Below, one piece after another: positions 55,301-63,865 of a stretch of 64,000 bases of DNA. The position numbers were made by a program, and so were the translations under genes. Every line of letters begins with the position of its first letter. The stretch's first letter is position 1. The DNA comes from Strongyloides papillosus (taxonomy: Eukaryota > Nematoda > Chromadorea > Rhabditida > Strongyloididae), in assembly GCA_005656395.1 (NCBI GenBank), contig SRSI01000070.1:1-64000 (forward strand), in the 5' to 3' direction. The notes below the pieces were generated by a model. That model saw only the letters and a list, made by a program, of their open reading frames with translations, ran no database searches and was not told the origin of the DNA.

Positions 55301-55609
55301 CGGATCACTAAATGCCACAAGAACATAATTATATATAAGTTTTTTCCTTTGTTTTAATACAGTTTCAAAAATTTTCTTGGCCCCTGTTCGGACTTGTACC
55401 AAATCGTCGTACATTGATCCTGTCCTATCGAAGACGAAAGCCAATGAGGACATCCCAACATTCAATTCAGGTGGTGGTGTCGTCTGTGGGTGATAATAAG
55501 TTTCTGGGTATGTTAAAGTGAAGAAGGTAAATAATAAAATAAGCCATATTGAAATGTAATTATTGGCAGGTAACATTTCTGCCAAAAAATGGCAAATATC
55601 AAACCGCAT
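28350..55609 (-). CDS. him-4: Hemicentin, giant extracellular matrix protein
   Basis: Secreted matrix protein that anchors tissues and basement membranes. Twelve exons on the minus strand: 55609-54551, 54507-52575, 52425-52262, 52205-51672, 51619-46604, 39563-39131, 39087-36971, 36900-36777, 35951-34281, 33662-33528, 31601-28742, 28698-28350. All phases agree: 16,395 bp, 5,464 residues. Order: signal peptide; VWA domain with MIDAS-like FVFDRTGSM (Asp about 61); a linker domain; about 47 Ig domains by my count, most with the C...WYKNG...YTC pattern; a segment of about 200 residues (30120-29510) where vertebrate hemicentins carry a G2F domain; five calcium-binding EGF repeats (DIDEC or DINEC); and a fibulin-type end ICKPKCRGYCG. 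Exon 5 alone is 5 kb. Introns 5 (7,040 bp) and 9 contain genes on the other strand; intron 8 holds a likely alternative end. The ATG follows a TTTATAG acceptor. The worm him-4 product has very similar size and order. Confidence 0.95.
31602..33527 (-). other. him-4: Hemicentin intron 10
   Basis: A 1,926-bp AT-rich intron flanked by GTAAGT and TTTTAG. No nested gene or RNA was seen on either strand. Confidence 0.6.
33668..33945 (+). CDS. Nested small secreted peptide gene, 79 residues
   Basis: Lies wholly inside hemicentin intron 9, on the opposite strand. Exons 33668-33743 and 33782-33945 with a 38-bp intron (GTAAGG...ATTTTAG) join in phase. The protein has a clear signal peptide (hydrophobic FKILLLVIAVW, cleavage likely near IESK) and a mature part of about 54 residues without cysteines (DLDTFPVIINKNVP, SPREMRFMALFNDELDK), ending in KFL. 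The ATG lies only 3 bases beyond the hemicentin 3' splice site sequence (33663-33664), so leader and splice signals overlap; Met6 or Met7 are alternative starts. The second half could form an amphipathic helix. Its length and lack of cysteines suggest a peptide precursor or secreted effector, but I recognise no family and see no dibasic cleavage sites in the mature part. Confidence 0.65.
36135..36140 (-). terminator. him-4: Candidate polyadenylation signal for short hemicentin
   Basis: AATAAA on the minus strand, 113 bases after the stop at 36253 inside hemicentin intron 8. It is well placed to end the predicted short transcript. Confidence 0.4.
36253..36776 (-). CDS. him-4: Alternative C-terminal extension of hemicentin (read-through of intron 8)
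   Basis: If the GTATGAG donor at 36776 is not used, the exon 8 frame stays open into intron 8 for about 174 more codons to a TAA at 36253. The tail is not Ig-like: it is strongly basic in the first half (RQKKRLKVREK), Ser/Asn/Arg-rich in the middle, then acidic and Tyr-rich (YDESNEDYYDYSNYN), and ends with KKKKTNK. An AATAAA follows. Such a long in-frame opening is unusual for AT-rich intron DNA. The product would be about 3,967 residues with about 36 Ig domains and no EGF or fibulin end. The form is inferred, not shown. A separate gene starting at ATG 36774 is less likely, as it lacks a signal peptide and has no promoter space. Confidence 0.5.
39564..44596. other. him-4: Hemicentin intron 5, part 3' of the nested gene
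   Basis: About 5 kb of AT-rich intron DNA. The only standout is 41697-41797, a GC-richer patch on the + strand flanked by an acceptor-like TTCTTAG and a donor-like GGTAAATAA, open for 30 codons (includes VDILHRNWPALCQG); the minus strand is open too. It may be an alternative exon, a conserved intronic element or nothing. A 65-codon frame at 43501-43698 starts with TTG and is hydrophobic low-complexity sequence. Confidence 0.4.
44597..46469 (+). CDS. Nested cysteine-rich, probably GPI-anchored protein (ADAM17-like Cys-rich repeats)
   Basis: Opposite-strand gene inside hemicentin intron 5. Exons 44597-44910 and 45791-46469 (880-bp intron, GTAAGT...TTTTTTAG) give 330 residues; start at Met 44657 (270 codons to the end after splicing) also works and gives a cleaner signal peptide (FFIIFLNLFVVSYG). 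A His/Ser-rich segment follows, then about 30 cysteines. Two halves share a C-x-C ... C-x-x-C-C layout: CSCDTEEDNYCFLCCG and CDCPLIDPDTGF...CQLCC. The first is close to the cysteine-rich membrane-proximal domain of ADAM17, so this looks like a protease-free protein with two such units. The C-terminus is a hydrophobic tail (IVFNALIVISAIISVQMI) without a cytoplasmic part, typical of a GPI signal. Its 3' end lies about 130 bp from hemicentin exon 5. The function is unknown. Confidence 0.75.
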
Positions 55610-56797
55610 CGAGGATGTATATGCTATAAATTAGGAATTACTTCACAAAATAAATCTGTAACTCTAAATGAATGGTTATTATATTTTATGGTTCAAAAAA
55701 CACATATATAAAAGTGGAACGACGTTAATAAATTAGATAAAAAGATTTTTTTTCTGGAATATCAATTGATAATAAAATTAATAAGATAGTTACCAACTTA
55801 TTTTGAGTTAAGTGGTAGGCGATTAATTGAGCGATGCAAATATCTGTCGCTTGGACAAAATTGAGCGATGTCATTTATATAAGACAATACATATTTAATA
55901 GAAAGGCAAATATAAAAAAACAACGTTATTATTATTAATTATGCATTTATATAAATAAATACTGGCAATGTAATTAATTTAAAGTTTAAATATTTCCTCT
56001 ACATTTTTACAGGTCAGTTCTTTTTTTAACTTAAACTGTATGGAGTTATTAATCATTATCAAATTCTTTATTGGTTTGTAACTGGCCTCCCTTCTAGTGA
56101 ATGTAAGATAGACTATGCTAAATGATGATTTATTAAATACAATAAGAATAAGTTGTAAATAATTTCAAAAATCAAAATTAAGGTGATCATGGATGGGGTG
56201 CTAAAAGAGAGGATGAGTAATCTTTACAATTTTAGTTTGATTAAAAAAAATAGATGAGAATCCACACATAAAAGCATTTTTTTTACTTGTAATATAAAGA
56301 GCAATACCAACATATACTAAAAATAAGAATTATTGCCTTCAAATGTGTGATAGATAAAATATAAATCATTTGAAATGGTTTTTTTAGGCTTTATATATAT
56401 TTAAGAAAAATGACGATGTAATAAGGGTTGCAGTTTGTTAAACTAATTGAGAAAGATTCTTGTAGAATATGTGTGTTTTTGAAATAGGTGATTTTGTCTT
56501 TAGGGATATTATGATAAAAGATGAAAGGTGTATAATGAGAATCATCAGATATTTATTATTTAGTTATAAAATGAGGTTTTTACAAGGAAAATTATTAGGG
56601 CGATACTTTAAATGACATAAAATATACTAGACATGAAACAACTTATTATCATAAACTTTAAATATTTACAACACCTTGAGGAAGTTTAAGAAATTAAATT
56701 TAATATTATTAAGGGTAGTAATATTATGAAAAGAAAAAGTTTTTACCTGTTATCTAAAATATTTAAATATTTATTTACATTTTCATTAGAATATAAT
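55610..56797. other. Region between divergent hemicentin and secreted-peptide genes
   Basis: Probable promoter space of both genes. For hemicentin (minus strand) there is a TTATATAAAT word at about 55880 and, downstream of it, two copies of a 12-bp word (55825-55870). For the + gene, TTTTCATTAG just before 56798 looks like a trans-splice acceptor. A short minus-strand hydrophobic frame near 56190 is not supported. Confidence 0.5.
55825..55870 (-). promoter_or_regulatory. him-4: Direct repeat of a 12-bp word near the hemicentin promoter
   Basis: CATCGCTCAATT (minus strand) occurs at 55825-55836 and 55859-55870, 34 bp apart, about 220-260 bp before the hemicentin ATG and just downstream of a TATA-like TTATATAAAT. 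The GC-containing exact repeat in AT-rich DNA suggests paired protein-binding sites or repeated initiators. Confidence 0.4.
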
Positions 56798-57087
56798 ATG
56801 AATGGCAAAACATTTTGGATAATTTTTGTCATTCAAACTGTATAAGTTTTATATGAATGTGTAATATATATGATTAATAGATGGTGATCAACAGTAATGC
56901 CATTTATAAAGATGAGGAACTTTGGCATTCTAAAATATGTAACATGTCCAATGAATATGATTTATGCATAACCATTAGACCACAATATTTGAACCCAATA
57001 TGTAATAAAGTAAATTGTTCTGTTTTGTTGATAACCTCTAACTATCCAAAACAAAACATTAAAATTACAACGAAAAATTTTTTTTAG
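56798..57087 (+). CDS. Small secreted four-cysteine protein, 82 residues
   Basis: Exons 56798-56839 and 56881-57087, split by a 41-bp intron (GTATAAG...TTAATAG), join in phase. The signal peptide is built across the junction: MNGKTFWIIFVIQT plus MVINSNA, cleavage likely just after. The mature part (about 61 residues) has four cysteines (SKICNM, DLCITI, NPICNK, VNCSVL), two N-glycosylation sites (NMS, NCS), and ends with a basic tail. The 14-codon first exon is easily overlooked, but without it the protein would lack a secretion signal. TTTTCATTAG eight bases before the ATG fits trans-splicing. The family is not recognised. It is divergent from hemicentin. Confidence 0.6.
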
Positions 57088-58672
57088 TAAATAAGAAATG
57101 TGTAATAATATATATTTTCAAGAAACATTTTATAAATTTCAGAATAGTTTAGTAAATGATTTAAATCACAAAATACATCTATAGGATGGATTTTTATTTA
57201 TTTACTTTTTTTTGGCAAAAATATAATAAAGAATACAGTTATTAGAAACATATTAAAATCATCTAATTTTAATTGAAAATAAAAAAAAATTGCTAAAACA
57301 ATATGAATGAGATCAGTTAGGATGATTGACAGGAATTATAAAAGATGTTCATTAATTAATTTATGTCAAAATGGACATAGATAAGTAATTTATAATATCT
57401 AACTTAAAGTAAAATATTTAAAAAAAGATAGTGAAACCACATGATCTATTAGAGTGTTTTCAAAATTTATTGGTTCCTTAAAATACAATTACAAGGTTTT
57501 TCAACCATCAAACTTATGTCTCATTCATTTATCTATTTTTAATTTTGAAAATTTACAAGATTATTGTTAGGATATTGCCGTTGTTAAGATATTTTTAGTA
57601 TATAAGTATTTTATATGAAAAATTATATAAACTGTATGTAAAATGATTTGTCTTAATAAAATAAACATCTAGCAAAATGTATTTGACGCTACATCTAAAA
57701 CATAATCTAACACTTCAATTAAATGATACTTGGCAGTTACTAATATATTATCCGAGCAATTATTTAAAATACGTCTACATATAAAATACTAGTATCAATA
57801 TTAGTAACAAAATCTCCTCTACTTGTGATTACCTCATTTATCAGAGGAAGACATTATCCATTAATAAGATTGCATTTAAGTACAGGAATACAATCAAGAA
57901 TGAACAAGGTATTATATGTTATAAAGAAATAATAAAGTTACACTGACTAATTGGAAAAAAAGACATAAATCCGCTTATCAAGATGAATGATATTGCCACT
58001 GAACAATTAAAAGTTGTCATAAAATTATTATATTAAACTTATAACAATTTCCAGAATTATTATTATCACAATATTTTAAAGTTATTCTTTTACTTTTTAA
58101 ATATTTCCTTTATTCTTGGAAATTTGAGAATTTTCGAATTATCAAATGAAGATGTTATAAATAATAGTGATTTATATTTTTTCAATCTCAAACACATATA
58201 TCTATAAACACAAATATAAATTTCAAACAATTTTATTTTTTAAAATTGATAATGAATAAAAATTAATTGGATTAGTTAGGGAAATCTTAAGCAATTAGTG
58301 TTAAAATTTTAAAAACCATATGATTTCTTGAAGCTCAAAGTGCAATGTGTTACATATTACAATTAAAGGAGAATAGAAAAATTAGATATTAATTAAATAT
58401 GTTCTAGATGATTCATCAAAGATTATCACATAAAGAGTTATATTAAAATTTATTACTATACTTTCTTGTTAAATTATAACTAATTTTCATATAATTTATG
58501 TAGCATATCTTAAGGTTATATTTCATTAATATTTATGAGTAAAAAAATTTTATTTTTAATTTTATCTTATAGCTTTTGAAATTAGAAGAAATTTTAAAAT
58601 CAATTTATTTACTAAATATACGGAAGTTGATTATTTTTGAAATATTTTCTTGTTGTTTTTCATTCGAAACTT
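57088..58672. other. Intergenic, AT-rich
   Basis: No supported gene. A GC-richer patch at 57805-57920 is open in two + frames for 35-45 codons, but has neither a good start nor a clear splice pattern. Confidence 0.5.
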
Positions 58673-58843
58673 CTAGTAATGTATAAAGGGTTCACAGTAA
58701 CAGCCATTGATTCTGTCACACTGCATCTTTCCGTCACAGGTTGAATCAAGGCAATCCTTATCACGTCGACAAACTGATGCTCCAAAATTAAAGACAGGAA
58801 GGGTTAAAAACAAAAAAAACATCAATTGAATAAAAGTCTTCAT
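58673..58843 (-). CDS. Six-cysteine secreted mini-protein, 56 residues
   Basis: A minus-strand frame from ATG 58843 to TAG 58673. Signal peptide MKTFIQLMFFLFLTLPVFNF, then a 33-residue mature peptide with six cysteines: VCRRDKDCLDSTCDGK followed by MQCDRINGCYCEPF. The spacing C-x5-C-x4-C-x5-C-x5-C-x-C suggests three disulfides, as in small defence, toxin-like or inhibitor peptides, but I cannot assign a family. TTTTTTCTAG about 20 bases upstream of the ATG is a good trans-splice acceptor. The frame is shorter than the usual cut-off used to call genes. It may have paralogues elsewhere in the genome. Confidence 0.65.
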   Translation of the reverse strand: MKTFIQLMFFLFLTLPVFNFGASVCRRDKDCLDSTCDGKMQCDRINGCYCEPFIHY

Positions 58844-59715
58844 ACTCCACTATCTTCCTCCAAACTCTAGAAAAAATAAATAGCTTTTAACAAAATCCTA
58901 CTAAATCACAAATTGTAAATAAATATATCTTTCAAAAGAAAGTATATAAAATAGTAAAGAAAATATATTTTTTATATCAAACAATCGTCTGTGTCAAATG
59001 AAAATCATTTCTTGAAATTGTTTCAACATTAACACGTTTTATTAAACAATCTTAACAAATATAAGTAATTTAGTAAATTTTTTGTGTTTTGTTTTTATTT
59101 CAAATATTTTAAATTAAAAGTGACAGTTGTTCCATTGTTAATATGTTTCCGTATTATTTATACGCTATCATTAATGATAAGAATTTTATCAAAGATTTAT
59201 TTATGACTCACCTTGCCATCTGATTTTTATTTCGTTTTATAAAAATTAAGTACATTTGTATTAAATTAATACATCAAAATATATCCTCTATTATATAGAG
59301 AAGGAATGACCTCGTAAAAATAATTTTCTATTTCAAATATAAAATTTTTATGGAAACATTAATGTGAAATAAAGTGAATCTAAATATGGAATATCAATTT
59401 CCATTCAAAGTCCCGTTCTTGAGATGCATTTCTTAAAGTGTTAAAAATATTGTCTTTTGATACTTCTGTTTTACCCCCTTTTAAATAAAGATAATAATAT
59501 GAAAATACACAAATATATGCAATTTTTTTACGATTTTTAAAATGGAATATTTAAAAATAGATATTTCAAGTTTTATTCTTAAGATTGGGGCACTTTCCCA
59601 AAATGCTTTTTTACTCGAATTTTGGAACTTCAAAAAGAATACATCTCCGTTATGGAAAATATATCGACAAAAATAAAAGAAGTACCTTTAAGTTTTTCAA
59701 TTCTCAACATTTTAA

Positions 59716-59895
59716 GAATACACACAAAAGTATAAAGGGACAAATTCTGACATTTCTTCATGAAATACAATAAAAATGTGCCACTATTTAAAAAAAAAAC
59801 AAATTTTATTTAAATTTTAAACATGCCAACCAATAACAAAATGTTCAAATGATGCAAAATATTAGGTTTGGCATAAATTTGGTCGTGTTTTTGCA
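59716..59895 (+). repeat. Dispersed repeat, copy 1
   Basis: About 180 bp that align at roughly 70-75% by eye with 63688-63865. The best-conserved core is AATATTAGGTTT(G)GCATAAATTTG. The core beginning TATTAGGTT resembles the terminal-repeat style of mariner/Tc1-type elements, but similarity extends past it on the left and no transposase was recognised. Confidence 0.45.
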
Positions 59896-59910
59896 AAGGT
59901 GTTGTTATTT

Positions 59911-59944
59911 CTAAAGTTAGTTGGGCAAAATATGCTAACTTTAG
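59911..59944. repeat. 10-bp perfect inverted repeat
   Basis: CTAAAGTTAG and CTAACTTTAG flank a 14-base loop (TTGGGCAAAATATG), immediately right of the dispersed repeat. It may belong to the same element. Confidence 0.45.
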
Positions 59945-60480
59945 GTGAACAATCTCATATATAAAAATATTGTCATCAATAATTAGTATGATTTTATCAG
60001 CATATTTTTTTTTAAATGTATTTATATTTCTTATAAAAAAGCATACTTTGTTAAAGCGACATTACCTATACATTTTTTATACTTTACTGTACATTTTTTT
60101 AAAAGGTGAATATTTATATTAACGTAAATGTACGATCAATCTTAAAAATTAGACTTGGTTTTTTTAATAAATTAACTATACTATAAATAGCGATTTTATA
60201 TAAGTCAAAACGACTGACACAAAAAAATAATGCTAAAGATTCAACATTTCAACAAAAAATGTAGACCTGTTATATTTTTGATAAAGTATACGAAAGATCG
60301 AAATTTATAAATACAAAAAATGAATTTTATATGTAATAATTTTGTTTTTACAATCAATTCTTTCCTTAAGTAATGTTTTATTGTTTTTATTTATTAATAT
60401 GTTCTTAAAATATTTTTTATTTATTTTTTAACAAAAATATTTACAAATAAACAAATTTCAAGAACATGGTTAATTTTTTA

Positions 60481-60533
60481 AAATAGTAAAGCAATGAGAT
60501 GACATCAATTATCGAATGTCACCTTTACTATTT
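60481..60533. repeat. Nested hairpin, 11-bp outer and 6-bp inner stem
   Basis: AAATAGTAAAG (60481-60491) pairs with CTTTACTATTT (60523-60533); inside it TGACAT pairs with ATGTCA around a 10-base loop. The total is 53 bases. It could be a small RNA precursor, a MITE remnant or a DNA cruciform. Confidence 0.4.
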
Positions 60534-60936
60534 AAGATGCAATTTCCCACCAAAAAGTCATTATTTTGAAATTGAAATATATTGTTTTTTATTTCGTAAT
60601 CAAAAAATTCTATGACAATTAATAATATTCTGTATTTTACATTTTAGGGGGTATAATAGCCACTAATTTTTTAATTGTATTGTAGTTAGGGGAGACCAAG
60701 ATTGGTAATCTTGGGTAAGTCCTTTTTATCACTAAAATTTAATTGTATTATTAGTTTTTATGTGTATTCTTAAATTTAAATAAAAGGCTTGTACTAAAGA
60801 GTAATCGCCAGCAAATTCTTATAAAATTTTTACTAAATTTAAAGTGATCGAAAACTAATTTTTTAAAAACGATAATTTTTTTGTTATTTTAAATGTTATA
60901 AAAATTTTCAATAACTATTATTTACAATTGTTGAAT

Positions 60937-61207
60937 ATGACACGTCGTCAGTGTCATCAAAAAATAAGAATATAAAAGAACATCGACAAAGCTTGTCAAT
61001 CACTTATTATATTTACTAACACCGGTAAAATAACTAGTTAACAAGCTCTGTAAGTTAACTTTTTATATATTATTTTATTGTATTTTTTTAGAGTATCAAA
61101 ATAAAATTCTTTCTTTGAACATGATCACGAGAAGCATGAATAATATTAATGAGGAGATTATTGGAGGTAATGTACTACTCCGTATACTCGGCAATAATCT
61201 TATTTAA
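60937..61207 (+). CDS. Possible TATA-box micro-gene with 28-residue frame
   Basis: Read in order: a palindrome ATGACAC-GTCGTCA-GTGTCAT (60937-60957), a TATAAAAG box (60971), an ATG-free leader, a 42-bp intron (GTAAGT at 61050 to TTTTTTTAG at 61091), then ATG 61121 to TAA 61207 encoding 28 residues (MITRSMNNINEEIIGG, VLLRILGNN). The coding part also folds as AGATTATTG/CAATAATCT. A donor-like GGTAATG inside it means it could be the first coding exon of a longer gene, but I found no further exon. It is either a micropeptide gene or a spliced non-coding RNA. Confidence 0.35.
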
Positions 61208-61841
61208 TTATTGTACGCAAATTACAAAAGAAATGTTTCAAAAGATACTAAAAGTCTAAATAATAATATCCATATTTTATTACTTTTGATGTGTAATTAT
61301 TGTCTATAACAATTTTTATTAATTAATTTTATCTTTTTCATAATTTTTATAGTAGTTAAGGTTCAGATTTATAATATTTTTCTTCTAATTTGAATCTTAC
61401 TTAAGTCATTCTTAAAAATTATAGGGTTTTACTTTATCATTAATAGTTTTAAAAAATTAATATACATTTTTATAAAAAATATATATGAATTCACAAAAAA
61501 AATTATGTATTATGCTTTGGTTATACATATTCTTGTATTTAAAAACAACCTTACAATTTAAAAAATGTTTAGTACTTTCTTTAAAAAATGTCTATACATT
61601 TTATATAAAAATATATAGCAAATAATAGAAAAAGTACGTTTGTCCTTTTGACTGTATGTACAATTCTTTCAAAAAATCATACATTTTACAAAAAATGTAT
61701 AGCACTTCTTAAAAAATTGATACATATTTTATGCATATAATGTGGGTACAATTAACAATAAATTAATCGGTAGTCGAAATGACGAAAGTATTCTATAGTA
61801 CTCATGATTGCACAATTTCTGTCAAAACGACAGTTTTAAAT
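61208..61841. other. Intergenic, AT-rich
   Basis: About 630 bp with no gene or clear structure; 3' region of the Arg-Ser protein gene at its right end. Confidence 0.55.
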
Positions 61842-62159
61842 TTAAAGTTTATGTCTATGTCCTTTATCCATATTGCTTCTATATAATTTTTGCATATAAG
61901 TATCAGGATTAGAATGTCGTTCTCTGCTTCTGCTTCTACTTCTACCTCTACTACTGCTTCTGCTTCTACTTCTACTTCTGCTTCTTTCTACTGGATTTCC
62001 AAGACTTATTTGGCGACGTCTTACACCTCTACTACCACCATAAGGTCTATGTGGCATTAGCTGACTTGCTATACCACCAGGCATACATTTTCCAAAATCA
62101 ATTAATGAAATGAAAATAATCAAAAGATAAAACAGCGCAATATGATTAGAAATTTTCAT
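61842..62159 (-). CDS. Secreted protein with Arg-Ser repeat, 105 residues
   Basis: A minus-strand frame, preferred start ATG 62159 (MKISNHIALFYLLIIF..., cleavage near FGKC). A longer frame from 62225 exists, but it would bury the signal peptide. The mature part has PHRPYGGSRGVRRRQ, then an RS-dipeptide block (RSRSRSRSSSRGRSRSRSRER), encoded by an imperfect array of cttctg/cttcta hexamers on the + strand (61921-61985), and ends HRHKL. RS repeats normally mark nuclear SR splicing factors; with a signal peptide this is more likely a secreted, highly cationic peptide. Only one cysteine is in the signal region. TGTCACAG upstream is a possible trans-splice acceptor. No family is recognised. Confidence 0.6.
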   Translation of the reverse strand: MKISNHIALFYLLIIFISLIDFGKCMPGGIASQLMPHRPYGGSRGVRRRQISLGNPVERSRSRSRSRSSSRGRSRSRSRERHSNPDTYMQKLYRSNMDKGHRHKL

Positions 62160-62508
62160 AGTAATGAAAATAAAGCTGTGACATTTTTTGGGAATTACAT
62201 TTATTATATAACATAAAAGTATCAAAAATTAGTAATATATTATGTTTTAAATGATTTTTGTTGACTTTTATTAAATATTTTGCTAATTTTTTTTGTACGA
62301 AGTATAATATGCAATAATTTTTTGTACATTTCATATGCTATTTCTTGTTACATAACGTACTATATATTGTGATTCATTTTACACTTATTTTTTGAATAAT
62401 TTTTTAGATATTAGTAATTTTTTATATATTTGTTCTTTATAAACTTTTTTGCTTTTTCCTTTTATCGATATGATGCATTTAATCTAAAATTTAAGGGGTC
62501 AAAAATGC

Positions 62509-62542
62509 TAACGTTGCATACGTTAACGAGTTAATATAAAAG
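62509..62542 (+). promoter_or_regulatory. Palindrome plus TATA-like box
   Basis: TAACGT-TGCAT-ACGTTA (62509-62525) followed ten bases later by TATAAAAG (62535-62542). This is the same layout as at 60937-60978, but no coding frame follows here. Confidence 0.3.
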
Positions 62543-63687
62543 TATATAAAAATAAAGTTTCACCAGAATAATTTTTTTACTTTCTTTTTTAATCAATAGT
62601 TTTTTTGCTCTTTAAAAATAAAAACGTAAAAAGATAAAAATTATTTCTTCTTCATTGATGAAAGTAAACAAATTATTTTTTAAAGTCAACACAGAAAATT
62701 TGATATCTAATGTTATCAGATTTTTAAATAATTGTTAACAAAATAATCTTCTCAATTAAGTAGCATTTTTAAAAGTAATAAATTTTATAACCGATAAGGG
62801 ATGAATTTTATGATAACTATTTAAATGTTAAAAGTTAAATAAATTCAAAAAGTATTAACTTTGTTAGAAAATACTGTTTTTATTCGATTAAAGAATCATT
62901 AAAAGTTACCGAATTTTTTCAATATGTTGGAATTTCTGTGGTTTTATTTGTAAAAATTATTTTACAGGTATTTCAAATATCTGAAAAGTTAAATCTTTAA
63001 TATATGCGTTTGTCAAGGTAAATTTTAAGATATCACTACATTCTCTTAAAAAATGATAACATGAATGGGAAAAATAAAGTGCTTGGGAATGTTAGTAAAA
63101 TTATCATATCTCAAACCATCTGATTTTTAATAGTAATTTTCAGAAAGTTGCAAGTATTTTCATAAAGTAATATTTTACCATAGTTATAGATTAATGTCAA
63201 CTTCAAATGCTTTGTTTCTTATCAATTTTTAAAATCATAATGTTGTATCTTTATAAAATATATAAATCAGATGCAATTATTTAATAAAAGACCTATTATT
63301 GTATAAAATAACATATCATAATAATTTAATTATAAATGAATTTAAAATTTTAATTTACTTTAATACCACTTATAATATTGTCTTTTTTGAATTAATACTT
63401 TATTACAAATTCAAGGAATATCATAATCTTTTTTTCTACATTATTGTTTGGCAATGTCTTATAATATTTTATTTTTAGTCAATAATTTTGCAGATCTTTT
63501 TTTATTCTTGTAAAAACAATGATTTTCTTTATATGAGATGATTTTGAACAAAATAAAATTACTTTTATTGCATTAAACACAAAGATGAATAGATATTGAT
63601 ATGTCTAAAAGATTGGTCAATGAAATTCATAAAACTCTTATGAAGATGATGTTCTTTTAACACAAATAGTTTTCTGATATTTATAAA

Positions 63688-63865
63688 TTGTACACACAAA
63701 AAAATAGGACAAATTACGATATTATTACTTAAAGTACAATTTAAATGTCCAATCATTTTAAATGTCAAAATTTATTCAAATTTTAAAAATATCAAGCGAC
63801 AACAAAAATGATTTAAATGACGCATAATATTAGGTTTTTGCATAAATTTGTTTGTTTTTTCACAA
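63688..63865 (+). repeat. Dispersed repeat, copy 2
   Basis: Second copy, in the same orientation, of the repeat at 59716-59895, with many substitutions and small gaps. The core AATATTAGGTTTTTGCATAAA is at about 63826-63846. Confidence 0.45.

Larger units (their letters stand above)
58844..60936. other. Intergenic with repeats
   Basis: AT-rich. It holds one copy of a dispersed repeat (59716-59895), a perfect 10-bp inverted repeat CTAAAGTTAG/CTAACTTTAG (59911-59944), a larger hairpin (60481-60533) and a short perfect hairpin CCAAGATT-GGT-AATCTTGG (60696-60714). The 62-codon frame at 59585-59773 starts with TTG and lies partly in the repeat; it is not supported. Confidence 0.5.

Noticed and set aside
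59585..59773. 62-codon + frame
   Set aside because: It starts with TTG and its 3' half lies in the dispersed repeat; no transposase motif was found.
60690..60730. Spliced-leader RNA gene (GGGGAGACC...CTTGGGTAAGT)
   Set aside because: The leader does not match known SL sequences and no Sm-binding site follows; it is only a short perfect hairpin.
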